The translations under genes were made by a program, and so were the position numbers. The notes beneath the pieces are model-generated. The model was not told the origin of the DNA and made no database searches. It worked only from the letters and a program-made list of their open reading frames with translations. This document shows, one piece after another, positions 56,201 through 63,890 of a stretch of 64,000 nt of DNA. Position 1 is the first letter of the stretch, and every line of letters begins with the position of its first letter. This DNA comes from Lyngbya sp. PCC 8106. Lineage in GTDB: Bacteria > Cyanobacteriota > Cyanobacteriia > Cyanobacteriales > Microcoleaceae. The stretch spans positions 1 through 64,000 of the forward strand of contig NZ_AAVU01000004.1 in NCBI RefSeq assembly GCF_000169095.1, written 5' to 3'.

Positions 56201-56433
56201 GTTATATCCAGTCCGGAAAAGTGGTTCGTAACTGTAAGGTACGAGTCTTGCGGAAAGGGAATGTGATCCACGAAGGCATACTCGACTCCCTCAAACGGAT
56301 GCGAGAGGATGCCAAAGAAGTCAATGCGGGCTATGAATGTGGCATGGGTCTCGATACCTTCAATGATTGGGAAGAAGGAGATATCCTGGAAGCCTACCGC
56401 ATGGCGACCAAGCGACGAACTCTGTCCGTCTAA
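53281..56433 (+). CDS. infB: Translation initiation factor IF-2
   Basis: IF-2 is the GTPase that brings initiator tRNA to the small ribosomal subunit and promotes subunit joining. The 1050-residue product has the short N-terminal IF2_N motif (VRIYELSKELNLDNKDILAVCERLNI), a very long low-complexity Pro/Ser/Lys/Glu linker (about 60-455), and a second IF2_N (SMTVQELANALGL). The GTPase domain follows with G1 GHVDHGKT, G3 DTPGHEAF and G4 NKID, then domains II-IV. The long linker is typical of cyanobacteria. Confidence 0.98.
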   Translation: MNNNVKVRIYELSKELNLDNKDILAVCERLNIAVKSHSSTITESDAQRIEKYVATHPVTNHHDSQSERGGHQSKLSDSQAEQKKKQQILEVRKPKLQANSNSQRFSTQERNSASVPTATQPQPSVPSSLSSEKPTLLERPVLSKPNSASQSPSESISQPEAEASWDDNNPPIQQPTEISVSEPSEPDSAELDSPEEAPQLVSPPVRPSAQSSQPAVVKNKPVLKSNKPASKSAEVQQQPAAKTTTTDKPAPKPTKNPRPGSSESRSADSKETKEREVRKPRKEITSLKPKATVPELQPPPARRGNDPVPDTTDGEEGEEELIPSTDDVDLEIKRPKKTLTAPKKQQTTRPSSKRAGWEEEEEDPNKAAKAKAKRPRVKPLIDDEDDDDFDGSLNDSSDSNPTLTLSLARPPKPRSTSSPKPATTSSPSRAKKPGPSRGGSSSSDERSSNSRRQAEAVKPLRPERLVISGSMTVQELANALGLQETEIIKRLFERGIAVNITETLDFNIIEMVCQDFEVILETEQQKSGAEKPDNIFNEHDLEHLKRRPPVVTIMGHVDHGKTTLLDSIRTTKVAQGEAGGITQHIGAYHVDVEHEGKMQQVVFLDTPGHEAFTAMRARGTRVTDIAILVVAADDGVRPQTIEAISHAKAAGVPIIVAINKIDKEAAQPDRVKQELMEHNLVPEEWGGETIMVPVSAINKENLDLLLEMIILVSEVEDLEANPDRAARGTVIEAHLDKARGPIATLLVQNGTLRVGDIVVAGSALGKVRAMVDDRGEKVDAASPSFAVEILGLREVPAAGDEFEVFESEREASALADVRAQAQRQSRLLQGRISLSTLSARAQEGELKELNIILKGDMQGSVEAIVNALKKLPQKEVQLRLLLAAPGEVTETDIDLATASDAVLIGFNTTLANGARQAADQLGVDIREYNIIYNLLDDVQAAMEGLLEPELVEEALGQAEVRAVFPVGRSKVAGCYIQSGKVVRNCKVRVLRKGNVIHEGILDSLKRMREDAKEVNAGYECGMGLDTFNDWEEGDILEAYRMATKRRTLSV

Positions 56434-56476
56434 AATTAACCCTTAATCGCAGAAAGAGTCTGTTGATTTTTCCTCG

Positions 56477-56511
56477 GCGATCGCCTCAATCTTCAAGTGA
56501 GGGGCGATCGC
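56477..56511 (+). terminator. Hairpin built from two HIP1 palindromes after infB
   Basis: GCGATCGCCTCA (56477-56488) pairs with TGAGGGGCGATCGC (56498-56511), with two extra G in the second arm and a nine-base loop. The bases that follow are CTAAATTTT, a weak T-stretch, so it may end the infB transcript. A third HIP1 octamer follows at about 56538. Both arms being HIP1 sites is noteworthy. Confidence 0.5.
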
Positions 56512-56599
56512 TAAATTTTGGGGGACAATCTCGGGGAAGCGATCGCTCCGGACATCGGCAATTCGTAGTATGATCAAGCGATAGCCCACAACAGAACTA

Positions 56600-57250
56600 A
56601 TGTCGAATTTTCGAGTCGATCCCTATCTCTGGATTCATCTTTCCGGTTTAGCGGTACTTCCCCTGTGGCTGGCACTTTGTCTGTTCGGATTAGCCATTGG
56701 TTATCCCATCTGGCCGATTGGGGTAGAAATCGCGATCATTGCGATGATTGGCATCCTACCGATTTTGGGGATGCAATGGTTTCAGCCCTTTTATATTTTC
56801 AGCATTTTAATTGTCACGATCAAACCGGAACAACTGACTCCGATACAACGCAGGATTCTCACCCGGTTCAAAACTTCACTGAATCAAAAACTTGCTTTAA
56901 TTGCACCCCTGCTTTTAATTCCTATACTTTGGCAACTTTATCGTCTCGCCCCCCTCGCTGCTGATGTCGTCTCATTACCCGGACTCGGACGTTTAATCGG
57001 ATTATTGATTGCCAGTATCGCCTTTTTAGGTTGTAACTTATTTCTTCAAGTTCCGATCAGTGTGATTGGAGTTTTACTCACCCGAAAACCAGAATGGGCG
57101 GGGGCAGAACCTTTAACCTCTGAACAAATTCGTCAAGGTTTCACCCACATTGGACTCCGAGTTAACCGCATCTTACCCGAATCACTTCTACCGGAAACCC
57201 CAGAGAATTCTCCATCCTCACTAGACTCTCAAGACCCCTCCGAAACTTAA
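56600..57250 (+). CDS. Low-complexity-tail membrane protein of cyanobacteria
   Basis: The 216-residue protein has four to five hydrophobic segments (for example AVLPLWLALCLFGLAIGYPIW, AIIAMIGILPILGMQWF, KLALIAPLLLIPILWQLY, IGLLIASIAFLGCNLFL). It ends in a Ser/Pro/Asp-rich tail (PENSPSSLDSQDPSET). It matches a conserved cyanobacterial family known only by this description, and it commonly follows infB. No function is known. Confidence 0.82.
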   Translation: MSNFRVDPYLWIHLSGLAVLPLWLALCLFGLAIGYPIWPIGVEIAIIAMIGILPILGMQWFQPFYIFSILIVTIKPEQLTPIQRRILTRFKTSLNQKLALIAPLLLIPILWQLYRLAPLAADVVSLPGLGRLIGLLIASIAFLGCNLFLQVPISVIGVLLTRKPEWAGAEPLTSEQIRQGFTHIGLRVNRILPESLLPETPENSPSSLDSQDPSET

Positions 57251-57354
57251 CTCACAGATGGTGTTTACAGCTACAGGCATTTGCAGTGAGAATTTGTAAA
57301 AATAGAGTAAGGTTTAAAAAAATTTCAACTTGATCATTTATTTGGTGAAAGATT

Positions 57355-57582
57355 ATGGCAAACTCAAGTTCTATCCTTCCGGAAAATGAATCAGTTGCTG
57401 CGACTCCCTTACTCGAAGAAGATTCTCAAATTTGGCAAAGTCTCAAACAAGCAATCGCTTCTAGCTCTGGATTTCAAAGTTGGCAGCTTGAACATCTTGA
57501 CTCCGACGGGCGCCCTCCCATGAACCTAGATCGCCAAGTTCGTACCTATTTGCGAGAAACTTTAGAAACTTTAGCCTATTAA
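57355..57582 (+). CDS. Small conserved cyanobacterial protein, unknown
   Basis: The 75-residue acidic protein (MANSSSILPENESVAATPLLEEDSQIW...) has a helical core and a conserved-looking end, DGRPPMNLDRQVRTYLRETLETLAY. No signal, membrane helix or known motif is visible. The start is an ATG. Proteins of this type occur widely in cyanobacteria without assigned function. Confidence 0.6.
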   Translation: MANSSSILPENESVAATPLLEEDSQIWQSLKQAIASSSGFQSWQLEHLDSDGRPPMNLDRQVRTYLRETLETLAY

Positions 57583-57673
57583 AGTCTAAACATAGAATTG
57601 ACCCCAGATCAAGCAGGTGTTCACTCCGGGTGACTGGCAAAAACCTTTTAAAAACACAATCAAAAAAAGCAAT

Positions 57674-57970
57674 ATGTCTACTCACGACTTGATGAAAATT
57701 CAAGTTGAGCATCAACCGAACTCAGAAGATCGACCGCAGTTAGGAGTCTCTAACTGGCCGATTTGGACAAAAGAAGTTTCTGAGTTTCCTTGGACTTATG
57801 ATCAGAGTGAAACTTGTTATCTGTTAGCCGGTGATGTAATCGTGACTCCCGACGGGGGTGAACCCATTCCTATTGGCAAAGGGGACTTAGTAACTTTTCC
57901 AGAGGGAATGTCTTGTACTTGGAAAATTTTAGCGGATGTCAGAAAACACTATCACTTTGGCCCACTCTAA
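57674..57970 (+). CDS. Small cupin-domain protein (Cupin_3/DUF861 type)
   Basis: From the ATG at 57674 the product is 98 residues, a single cupin barrel. It contains WPIWTKEVSEFPWTYDQSETCYLLAGDVIVTPDGGEPIPIGKGDLVTFPEGMSCTWKILADVRKHYHF. This matches the Cupin_3 family related to EutQ and ureidoglycolate-type proteins. An upstream GTG at 57617 would add nineteen unmatched residues. The group II intron begins 48 bases after its stop. Ligand unknown. Confidence 0.83.
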   Translation: MSTHDLMKIQVEHQPNSEDRPQLGVSNWPIWTKEVSEFPWTYDQSETCYLLAGDVIVTPDGGEPIPIGKGDLVTFPEGMSCTWKILADVRKHYHFGPL

Positions 57971-58017
57971 AGATTAAAAATTTAGGAGTCAGAAAACAGT
58001 TACAATTGTAAACTAAT

Positions 58018-60515
58018 GTGCGAGACGTTCCTGCCAAAGTGAAGGGATAAAACCCGAAACGTAAGCAGGGAAGTGGTTTTTGGAAACAAAGCCCACTTTA
58101 ACTTTGAAAAATGTGACCTTAAAGGAAGGTCAAACTCGGAGTCAATGGTATGAGTTACAGAACCTTAACAGGCAAAAGTAACCCAAATCCAAAGAGTTAA
58201 GGCAATTCCCACAGTGTCAGACTGATTATCAAAACACTGAAGCTGGGAATAATGGGAAATCAGGTATAAGTCAAATACCAAAGAAGTTCTCTAGCCAATT
58301 GTCCAAGAATAACGAAAGTGAACGTCTGTATTGAACCGTCGTGAACAGTAAGTAGCGAAATGACTTGACTACGCTGCGTTCAAAAGAACAAGGGGAAAAG
58401 GTAGAAGTTTCAATACACTTCTTCAAAGAGGTAAGAGGTTTGATTATACTAATTACACAGACTCCCAAAAGTACCCCGGCGGATAGGACGATTCTAAAGG
58501 CAATAACCCCGTTTTCAAGGAACGTTAAAACCCCTCATATACCCCTACAGAGGTCGAATACTGTTAGGTAGCCACAAATCTAAGGCGGATGTTATGAGGG
58601 CGAAAGATGGAGTCAGAAGCTAAAGCCTAGATGTAATATTTAGGATACGCTGATAGATTCCGGTCAAGTTGTTAGGTAAAGTTTCAATTAGCAGTTAAAA
58701 CGGTGAAAACGAGTATAACCAAGACTACGACTGCATGGAATAAAATCAATTGGGCGAAAGTTCAACGGATAGTATTTAAGCTGCAAAAGAGAATTTACCA
58801 GGCATCATTATCGGGACAAAATGCGAAAGCTCGAAAGCTTCAAAAGCTCCTAGTTAAGTCGTATTACGCCAAACTCTTAGCAATAAGAAGGGTTACTCAA
58901 GATAACCAGGGTAAGAAAACAGCCGGGGTAGATGGAATCAAATCTATTACACCCAATCAACGGTTAGAACTTGCCAAAAATCTAAGCAAATACCAAAAGG
59001 CAAAACCACTCCGCAGGAAATGGATACCCAAATCCAAGGATGAAAAACGCCCTTTAGGAATCCCGACTATACACGATAGAGTAAGGCAAGCTTTGGTAAA
59101 ATCTGCATTGGAACCACAATGGGAAGCCAGATTTGAGGGGGAAAGCTACGGGTTTAGACCCGGACGTTCAGCCCATGACGTAATGTCACGAATCTTCCAA
59201 AGTATCAACAAAGGTGAATATTACATCTTAGATGCTGACATCTCAAAGTGTTTCGACCAGATTAACCATGAATACCTACTGTCCAAAATCGATTGTCCAT
59301 CAACAATAAAAGCCCAAATCAGACAATGGTTGAAGGCTGGAGTTATGGATAACTGCATATTTGAGGCAACAGAGGCAGGCACACCACAAGGAGGTGTTAT
59401 TAGTCCTTTACTTGCTAACATCGCACTGGATGGAATGATTAGGCTTATAGAACAAAACTTCCCAAGAAAGAAAGGCACAGTTCAAGCCAAAGTCATCAGA
59501 TATGCAGATGATTTTGTGGTAATTAGTCCACAATTAAAAATCATTCAACAGTGCCAAATTGCCATTGAAGAATGGTTAAAACCTATCGGGTTAGAACTGA
59601 AACCAGCCAAAACCCGTATATGTCATACACTAAAAGAAATTGAAGTGAAAGGCATAAAGGTTAAACCTGGATTCGACTTTCTAGGCTGGAACTTCAGACA
59701 ATATCCAGTGGGAAAACACCACTCAGGTAAGACTGGGGGTATGAACTCAAAACTAATAGGGTTCAGAACCATAATAAAACCTAGCAAGAAGGCAATAGAG
59801 CTTCACACGGACAAGGTGAAAGAAGTGATTAAAACTCACAAAACCGCACCCCAGTACGCATTAATCAAACACCTAAACCCGGTAATTAGAGGATGGTGTA
59901 ACTACCATTCCAAAGTTGTCTCCAAAAAGACATTCTCCTCTTTAGACCATATTACATGGCAAAGATTAAGAGCATGGACAGTTAGCAGATGCGGTAAAGC
60001 TAGTTACGATCAACTGAAGAAATACTTCAGGAAAAACGGTAATATGGCATGGAGTTTTGAAACCAAAGATGGTCACAAACTACTAAGCCATGCTGAAACA
60101 ACTATTAAACGTCACGTAACTATAAGACCTAAAGCATCACCCTACGACGGAAACTGGACTTACTGGAGTACAAGAAAAGGTACATCCTACGATGTACCTA
60201 AACGAGTAGCAAATTTGCTCAAAAAGCAAAAAGGCAAATGTAAATCATCTGGACAATACTTCACCCCAGATGATATTGTAGAAATCGATCATATCATCCC
60301 AACGTCCTCGGGCGGTAAAGATGAATATAAAAATCTACAATTACTACATCGCCACTGTCACGACATTAAAACGGCAACCGATGGGTCTTACAACTCAAAA
60401 GAAACCGGATGTTCTGATGATAACAGACAACTAGACTAGGAGCCGTGTGCTGTGAAAGTAGCAAGCACGGTTTTGAATGGGAGTCGGGGGTTGTAAAGCC
60501 CTCCTCGACCCCTAA
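58018..60515 (+). mobile_element. Group II intron with encoded maturase
   Basis: The 5' end is GTGCG at 58018-58022, the group II consensus. About 680 bases of structured, non-coding sequence (domains I-IV start) lead to the maturase gene at 58703. Domain V is at 60440-60475 (GAGCCGTGTGC..GAAA..GCAAGCACGG), directly after the maturase stop. Domain VI follows as a GTCGGGGG / CCTCCTCGAC stem ending near CCCTAAT at 60515. The 3' boundary may be off by a few bases. The insertion lies between the cupin gene and kaiA, outside any reading frame, just after a 12-base palindrome TTACAATTGTAA (58000-58011). Confidence 0.88.
58703..60439 (+). CDS. ltrA: Group II intron reverse transcriptase/maturase with HNH domain
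   Basis: The 578-residue protein helps its intron splice and move. It has a reverse transcriptase domain (about 70-330) with KRPLGIPTIHDRVRQALVKSALEPQWEARF, GFRPGRSAHD, and the catalytic YADD at 267-270. A maturase domain X region follows, then a C-terminal HNH nuclease (EIDHIIPTSSGGKDEYKNLQLLHRHCHD, His530). The first zinc pair reads Cys513-Lys-Ser-Ser-Gly, so the usual second Cys of CxxCG is missing, which may weaken the HNH fold. The start is GTG at 58703, followed by the typical TAWNKINWAKVQRIVFKLQKRIYQA. It otherwise looks intact. Confidence 0.95.
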   Translation: MKTSITKTTTAWNKINWAKVQRIVFKLQKRIYQASLSGQNAKARKLQKLLVKSYYAKLLAIRRVTQDNQGKKTAGVDGIKSITPNQRLELAKNLSKYQKAKPLRRKWIPKSKDEKRPLGIPTIHDRVRQALVKSALEPQWEARFEGESYGFRPGRSAHDVMSRIFQSINKGEYYILDADISKCFDQINHEYLLSKIDCPSTIKAQIRQWLKAGVMDNCIFEATEAGTPQGGVISPLLANIALDGMIRLIEQNFPRKKGTVQAKVIRYADDFVVISPQLKIIQQCQIAIEEWLKPIGLELKPAKTRICHTLKEIEVKGIKVKPGFDFLGWNFRQYPVGKHHSGKTGGMNSKLIGFRTIIKPSKKAIELHTDKVKEVIKTHKTAPQYALIKHLNPVIRGWCNYHSKVVSKKTFSSLDHITWQRLRAWTVSRCGKASYDQLKKYFRKNGNMAWSFETKDGHKLLSHAETTIKRHVTIRPKASPYDGNWTYWSTRKGTSYDVPKRVANLLKKQKGKCKSSGQYFTPDDIVEIDHIIPTSSGGKDEYKNLQLLHRHCHDIKTATDGSYNSKETGCSDDNRQLD

Positions 60516-60631
60516 TGATTCTTGTAGAATACGCAGCTTGTATGTAAATTTGCAGCCGATGAACACGGAAAAGTGTTCCGATGATCCCGGTTTCGGTGAC
60601 AAGCGGTAATTCTAGTGTCAAAGATTTGGCG

Positions 60632-60659
60632 AATTGTACGATTAAGAATTGTATGATTA
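60632..60659 (+). promoter_or_regulatory. Tandem 13-base direct repeat upstream of kaiA
   Basis: AATTGTACGATTA (60632-60644) and AATTGTATGATTA (60647-60659) differ at one base and are two bases apart, giving a 15-base period. They lie between the intron end and the inferred kaiA ribosome-binding site. They may be an operator or part of a promoter. No clear -35/-10 pair was found. Confidence 0.35.
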
Positions 60660-60704
60660 AATCTTTTATAGAATCTCGAAACGTTAGTAAAGGAGACTGG
60701 ATCT

Positions 60705-61649
60705 CTGAGCGACTCTCTAGCGGGTAACTTAACTTCAACTTCTGCGGCTGTATGGCGTCCACATCTATCGATCTGTGTATTGGTCCCCTCAGAACCGATA
60801 GCTCATTCTTTGATGTCTAGTTTGCAGAGCGATCGCTATGCTGTCACTCAGGTTCATTCCGTTGAGGAGTTACTGCAATACGTGAGTAAAGAAAGAGAAC
60901 AACTTGATTGCTTAATCGTACAAGTGGATATGGATCTAACTGTGTTAGTGGACCAATTTCGACAGCAAGGGATCTCTTTACCGATTGTTATTCTTGATTC
61001 TCAGATACAGTCTTCTCAACCGACTGCTCAAAGTGAGACTTCTGGCTCGACTCAATCTTTTTCAGACTCGCCCAACTACATCTATCACAGTAGTGAAGTT
61101 CATCTGGGAGTCAACCAACTCAATCAGATCAGTGGTTATGTAGACAAAGCCATCAGTCAATTTATTACCCAAGCCGTTACGACTCGTCTGACGGATGACT
61201 CCCTCGATGTTGATACACCGACAGAGTTGACGAACTTTATCATGCGTCAACAAAAAAGACTCGCCGATAAGCTGCATGAGCGGTTGGGATACTTAGGAGT
61301 CTACTACAAACGCAGTTCTAAAAATTTTCTGCGGAATTTGCCTCCAGCCGAACGCCAAGAATTACTCGAACAACTCAAATTAAAATATCGGCAGATTGTT
61401 TTAAGTTATTTTTCCGGAGATAAAGCCCTTAACAATAAAATCGATGAGTATGTTAATATTGCATTCTTTGCCGATGTTCCCGTGACTCGGATTGTGGAAA
61501 TTCATATGGAGCTGATGGATAACTTTTCAAAACAATTGAAATTAGAAGGACGCAGCGAAGATGTCTTGTTGGATTACCGTCTCACATTAATCGATATGGT
61601 TGCTCATTTGTGTGAAATGTATCGACGCTCTATTCCAAGAGAGTCCTAG
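60705..61649 (+). CDS. kaiA: Circadian clock protein KaiA, probable CTG start
   Basis: KaiA stimulates KaiC autophosphorylation. The C-terminal four-helix domain is well conserved (ERLGYLGVYYKR..FLRNLP, IVLSYFS, VNIAFFADVPVTRIVEIHMELMD, EGRSEDVLLDYRLTLIDMVAHLCEMYRRSIPRE). The N-terminal pseudo-receiver region is present. Its first strand, LSICVLVPSEP, corresponds to IAICIWVESTA of Synechococcus elongatus. The only TTG (60780) lies in the middle of that strand. Upstream the frame is open to 60672 but has no ATG, GTG or TTG. A CTG at 60705 sits ten bases after AAGGAG (60689-60694) and gives 314 residues, so it is the likely start. A gene called from 60780 would be truncated. Confidence 0.88.
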   Translation: MSDSLAGNLTSTSAAVWRPHLSICVLVPSEPIAHSLMSSLQSDRYAVTQVHSVEELLQYVSKEREQLDCLIVQVDMDLTVLVDQFRQQGISLPIVILDSQIQSSQPTAQSETSGSTQSFSDSPNYIYHSSEVHLGVNQLNQISGYVDKAISQFITQAVTTRLTDDSLDVDTPTELTNFIMRQQKRLADKLHERLGYLGVYYKRSSKNFLRNLPPAERQELLEQLKLKYRQIVLSYFSGDKALNNKIDEYVNIAFFADVPVTRIVEIHMELMDNFSKQLKLEGRSEDVLLDYRLTLIDMVAHLCEMYRRSIPRES

Positions 61650-61842
61650 TTCTTCTGTCGATCTTTAAAAATTGAAACGATACATCCGACTTCTAGAGGA
61701 GATCATTCTAGAAGTTAAGAAATCTAACTTTTAGTGAATAACCCATTACCAGTCTGCAATAACCATTAATAAATCGGAGATCAAGGAACAGAAGAAAACA
61801 ATTCACGATAAAATCTATCTGTCAAGTTATCCTTGAAAATCT

Positions 61843-62157
61843 ATGAGTCCTTTAAAGAAAACCTATGTTCTCAAACTCTACGTTGCAGGAAATACCCCGA
61901 ACTCTGTACGAGCGCTAAAAACCTTAAAAGAAATCTTAGAACAAGAATTTCAGGGCGTTTATGCACTCAAAGTCATTGACGTTCTGAAAAATCCTCAACT
62001 CGCCGAGGAAGACAAGATTCTTGCCACACCGACCCTTTCTAAGATTTTACCTCCACCTGTGCGAAAAATCATTGGTGACCTCTCTGATCGAGAAAAAGTC
62101 TTGATCGGACTTGACCTACTCTACGAAGAACTCGGTGATGATGGACTAAACCTCTAA
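61843..62157 (+). CDS. kaiB: Circadian clock protein KaiB
   Basis: KaiB is the fold-switching protein that binds phosphorylated KaiC at night, sequesters KaiA and lets SasA/CikA signalling alternate. The 104-residue product matches the family closely: YVLKLYVAGNTPNSVRALKTLKEILEQEF, GVYALKVIDVLKNPQLAEEDKILATPTL, and LPPPVRKIIGDLSDREKVLIGLDLL. It lies 193 bases after kaiA and 164 before kaiC, so it could be cotranscribed with kaiC in the usual kaiBC unit. Confidence 0.98.
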   Translation: MSPLKKTYVLKLYVAGNTPNSVRALKTLKEILEQEFQGVYALKVIDVLKNPQLAEEDKILATPTLSKILPPPVRKIIGDLSDREKVLIGLDLLYEELGDDGLNL

Positions 62158-62321
62158 GGTGAATCTTTAGACCCGGCTATATCGTGCCGTATCTTTACCC
62201 AAACCCCTGACTTTGGCCTCTGAGTCAACAATCTGCACAGTCTATCCATGTTTTGTGGTAAATGTAGCAATAGGCAAATCGTATTCTAGCACTAGAGGTG
62301 GATTTTTAAAACCTAAAGATT

Positions 62322-63890
62322 ATGAGTGAAAGCAGTCAAGACGCGACGAAGAAAAATGGACGTAAACTGATTGGCGTTCAAAAAATCCGAACGATGGTCG
62401 AAGGATTTGATGATATTAGTCATGGGGGAATGCCCTTAGGAAGAACAACCTTAGTCAGTGGGACATCTGGCACGGGTAAAACCCTGTTTGCAGTTCAGTT
62501 TCTCTATAACGGAATTATCAATTTTGATGAACCTGGTATTTTTGTTACTTTTGAAGAATCTCCTAATGATATTATTAAAAACGCTTCTAGTTTTGGTTGG
62601 GATTTACAAGAATTAGTCGAACAAGGAAAACTGTTTATTTTAGATGCTTCTCCTGATCCTGAAGGACAAGATATTGTTGGAAACTTTGATTTGTCGGCTC
62701 TGATTGAACGCATTCAATACGCGATTCGCAAATACAAAGCCAGACGAGTTTCGATTGACTCCGTGACTGCGGTTTTCCAACAATACGAAGCCGCAGGCGT
62801 GGTTAGACGGGAAATCTTTCGCTTGGTGGCTCGCTTAAAACAAGTGGGAGCCACGACTATAATGACAACAGAACGAGAACAAGAATATGGTCCGGTTGCT
62901 CGTTTTGGTGTTGAAGAATTCGTTTCCGATAATGTGATTATTGTCCGTAATGTTTTAGAGGGAGAACGTCGTCGCCGAACGATGGAAATTCTCAAACTTC
63001 GAGGGACAACTCACATGAAAGGAGAATTCCCTTTTACCATTACCAATAACGGCATTAGTATCTTCCCCTTGGGCGCAATGCGATTGACTCAACGTTCTTC
63101 TAATGTGAGAGTTTCCTCTGGAAATGAAACCCTTGATCAAATGTGTGGGGGTGGATTTTTTAAAGATTCAATTATTTTGGCAACTGGAGCAACAGGGACA
63201 GGAAAAACTTTACTGGTGAGTGTTTTTATCAATAATGCTTGCAAAAACGGTGAACGAGCCATTTTATTTGCCTATGAAGAATCTCGCGCTCAATTGCTGA
63301 GAAATGCCAACTCCTGGGGGATTGACTTTGAAGACATGGAACAGAAAGGATTACTCAGGATTTTGTGTAGTTATCCCGAATCTGCCGGAGTCGAAGATCA
63401 TCTGCAAATTATCAAATCAGAAATCACGGAATTTAAGCCTGCTAGAATCGCAATTGATTCTTTATCTGCCCTCGCTCGAGGGGTGAGTAATAATGCGTTT
63501 CGACAGTTTGTAATTGGGGTGACAGGATACGCCAAACAAGAGGAAATTACTGGATTTTTTACCAATACAACCGATCAGTTTATGGGGTCTAACTCAATTA
63601 CTGATTCCCATATTTCTACGATCACTGATACCATTTTGATGCTGCAATATGTGGAAATTCGAGGGGAAATGTCTCGGGCGCTCAACGTGTTTAAAATGAG
63701 AGGCTCATGGCACGATAAAGGCATACGAGAATATACAATCACTGATAAAGGCCCTCGGATTACCGATTCTTTCCGGGAGTATGAACGAATTATTAGCGGT
63801 TCTCCAACTCGAATTAGTGTCAATGAAAAGAGTGAACTCTCCCGAATTATTGAAGGGGTACAGGGGAAAGGAGGAGAGATTGATGACTAG
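62322..63890 (+). CDS. kaiC: Circadian clock ATPase/kinase KaiC
   Basis: KaiC is the double-domain RecA-like ATPase whose slow phosphorylation cycle times the clock. The 522-residue product has two homologous halves: CI with Walker A GTSGTGKT and CII with Walker A GATGTGKT, each followed by a catalytic-Glu pair region. The two phosphorylation sites are Ser432 and Thr433 in the DSHISTITD motif (Ser431/Thr432 in S. elongatus). The C-terminal A-loop and tail (RIISGSPTRISVNEKSELSRI) for KaiA binding are present. All key residues appear intact. About 110 bases remain after the stop and show nothing identifiable. Confidence 0.98.
   Translation: MSESSQDATKKNGRKLIGVQKIRTMVEGFDDISHGGMPLGRTTLVSGTSGTGKTLFAVQFLYNGIINFDEPGIFVTFEESPNDIIKNASSFGWDLQELVEQGKLFILDASPDPEGQDIVGNFDLSALIERIQYAIRKYKARRVSIDSVTAVFQQYEAAGVVRREIFRLVARLKQVGATTIMTTEREQEYGPVARFGVEEFVSDNVIIVRNVLEGERRRRTMEILKLRGTTHMKGEFPFTITNNGISIFPLGAMRLTQRSSNVRVSSGNETLDQMCGGGFFKDSIILATGATGTGKTLLVSVFINNACKNGERAILFAYEESRAQLLRNANSWGIDFEDMEQKGLLRILCSYPESAGVEDHLQIIKSEITEFKPARIAIDSLSALARGVSNNAFRQFVIGVTGYAKQEEITGFFTNTTDQFMGSNSITDSHISTITDTILMLQYVEIRGEMSRALNVFKMRGSWHDKGIREYTITDKGPRITDSFREYERIISGSPTRISVNEKSELSRIIEGVQGKGGEIDD

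Noticed and set aside
60440..60515. Domain V/VI region read as protein on the minus strand
   Set aside because: The sequence is explained by conserved intron structure; the minus-strand frames there are chance.
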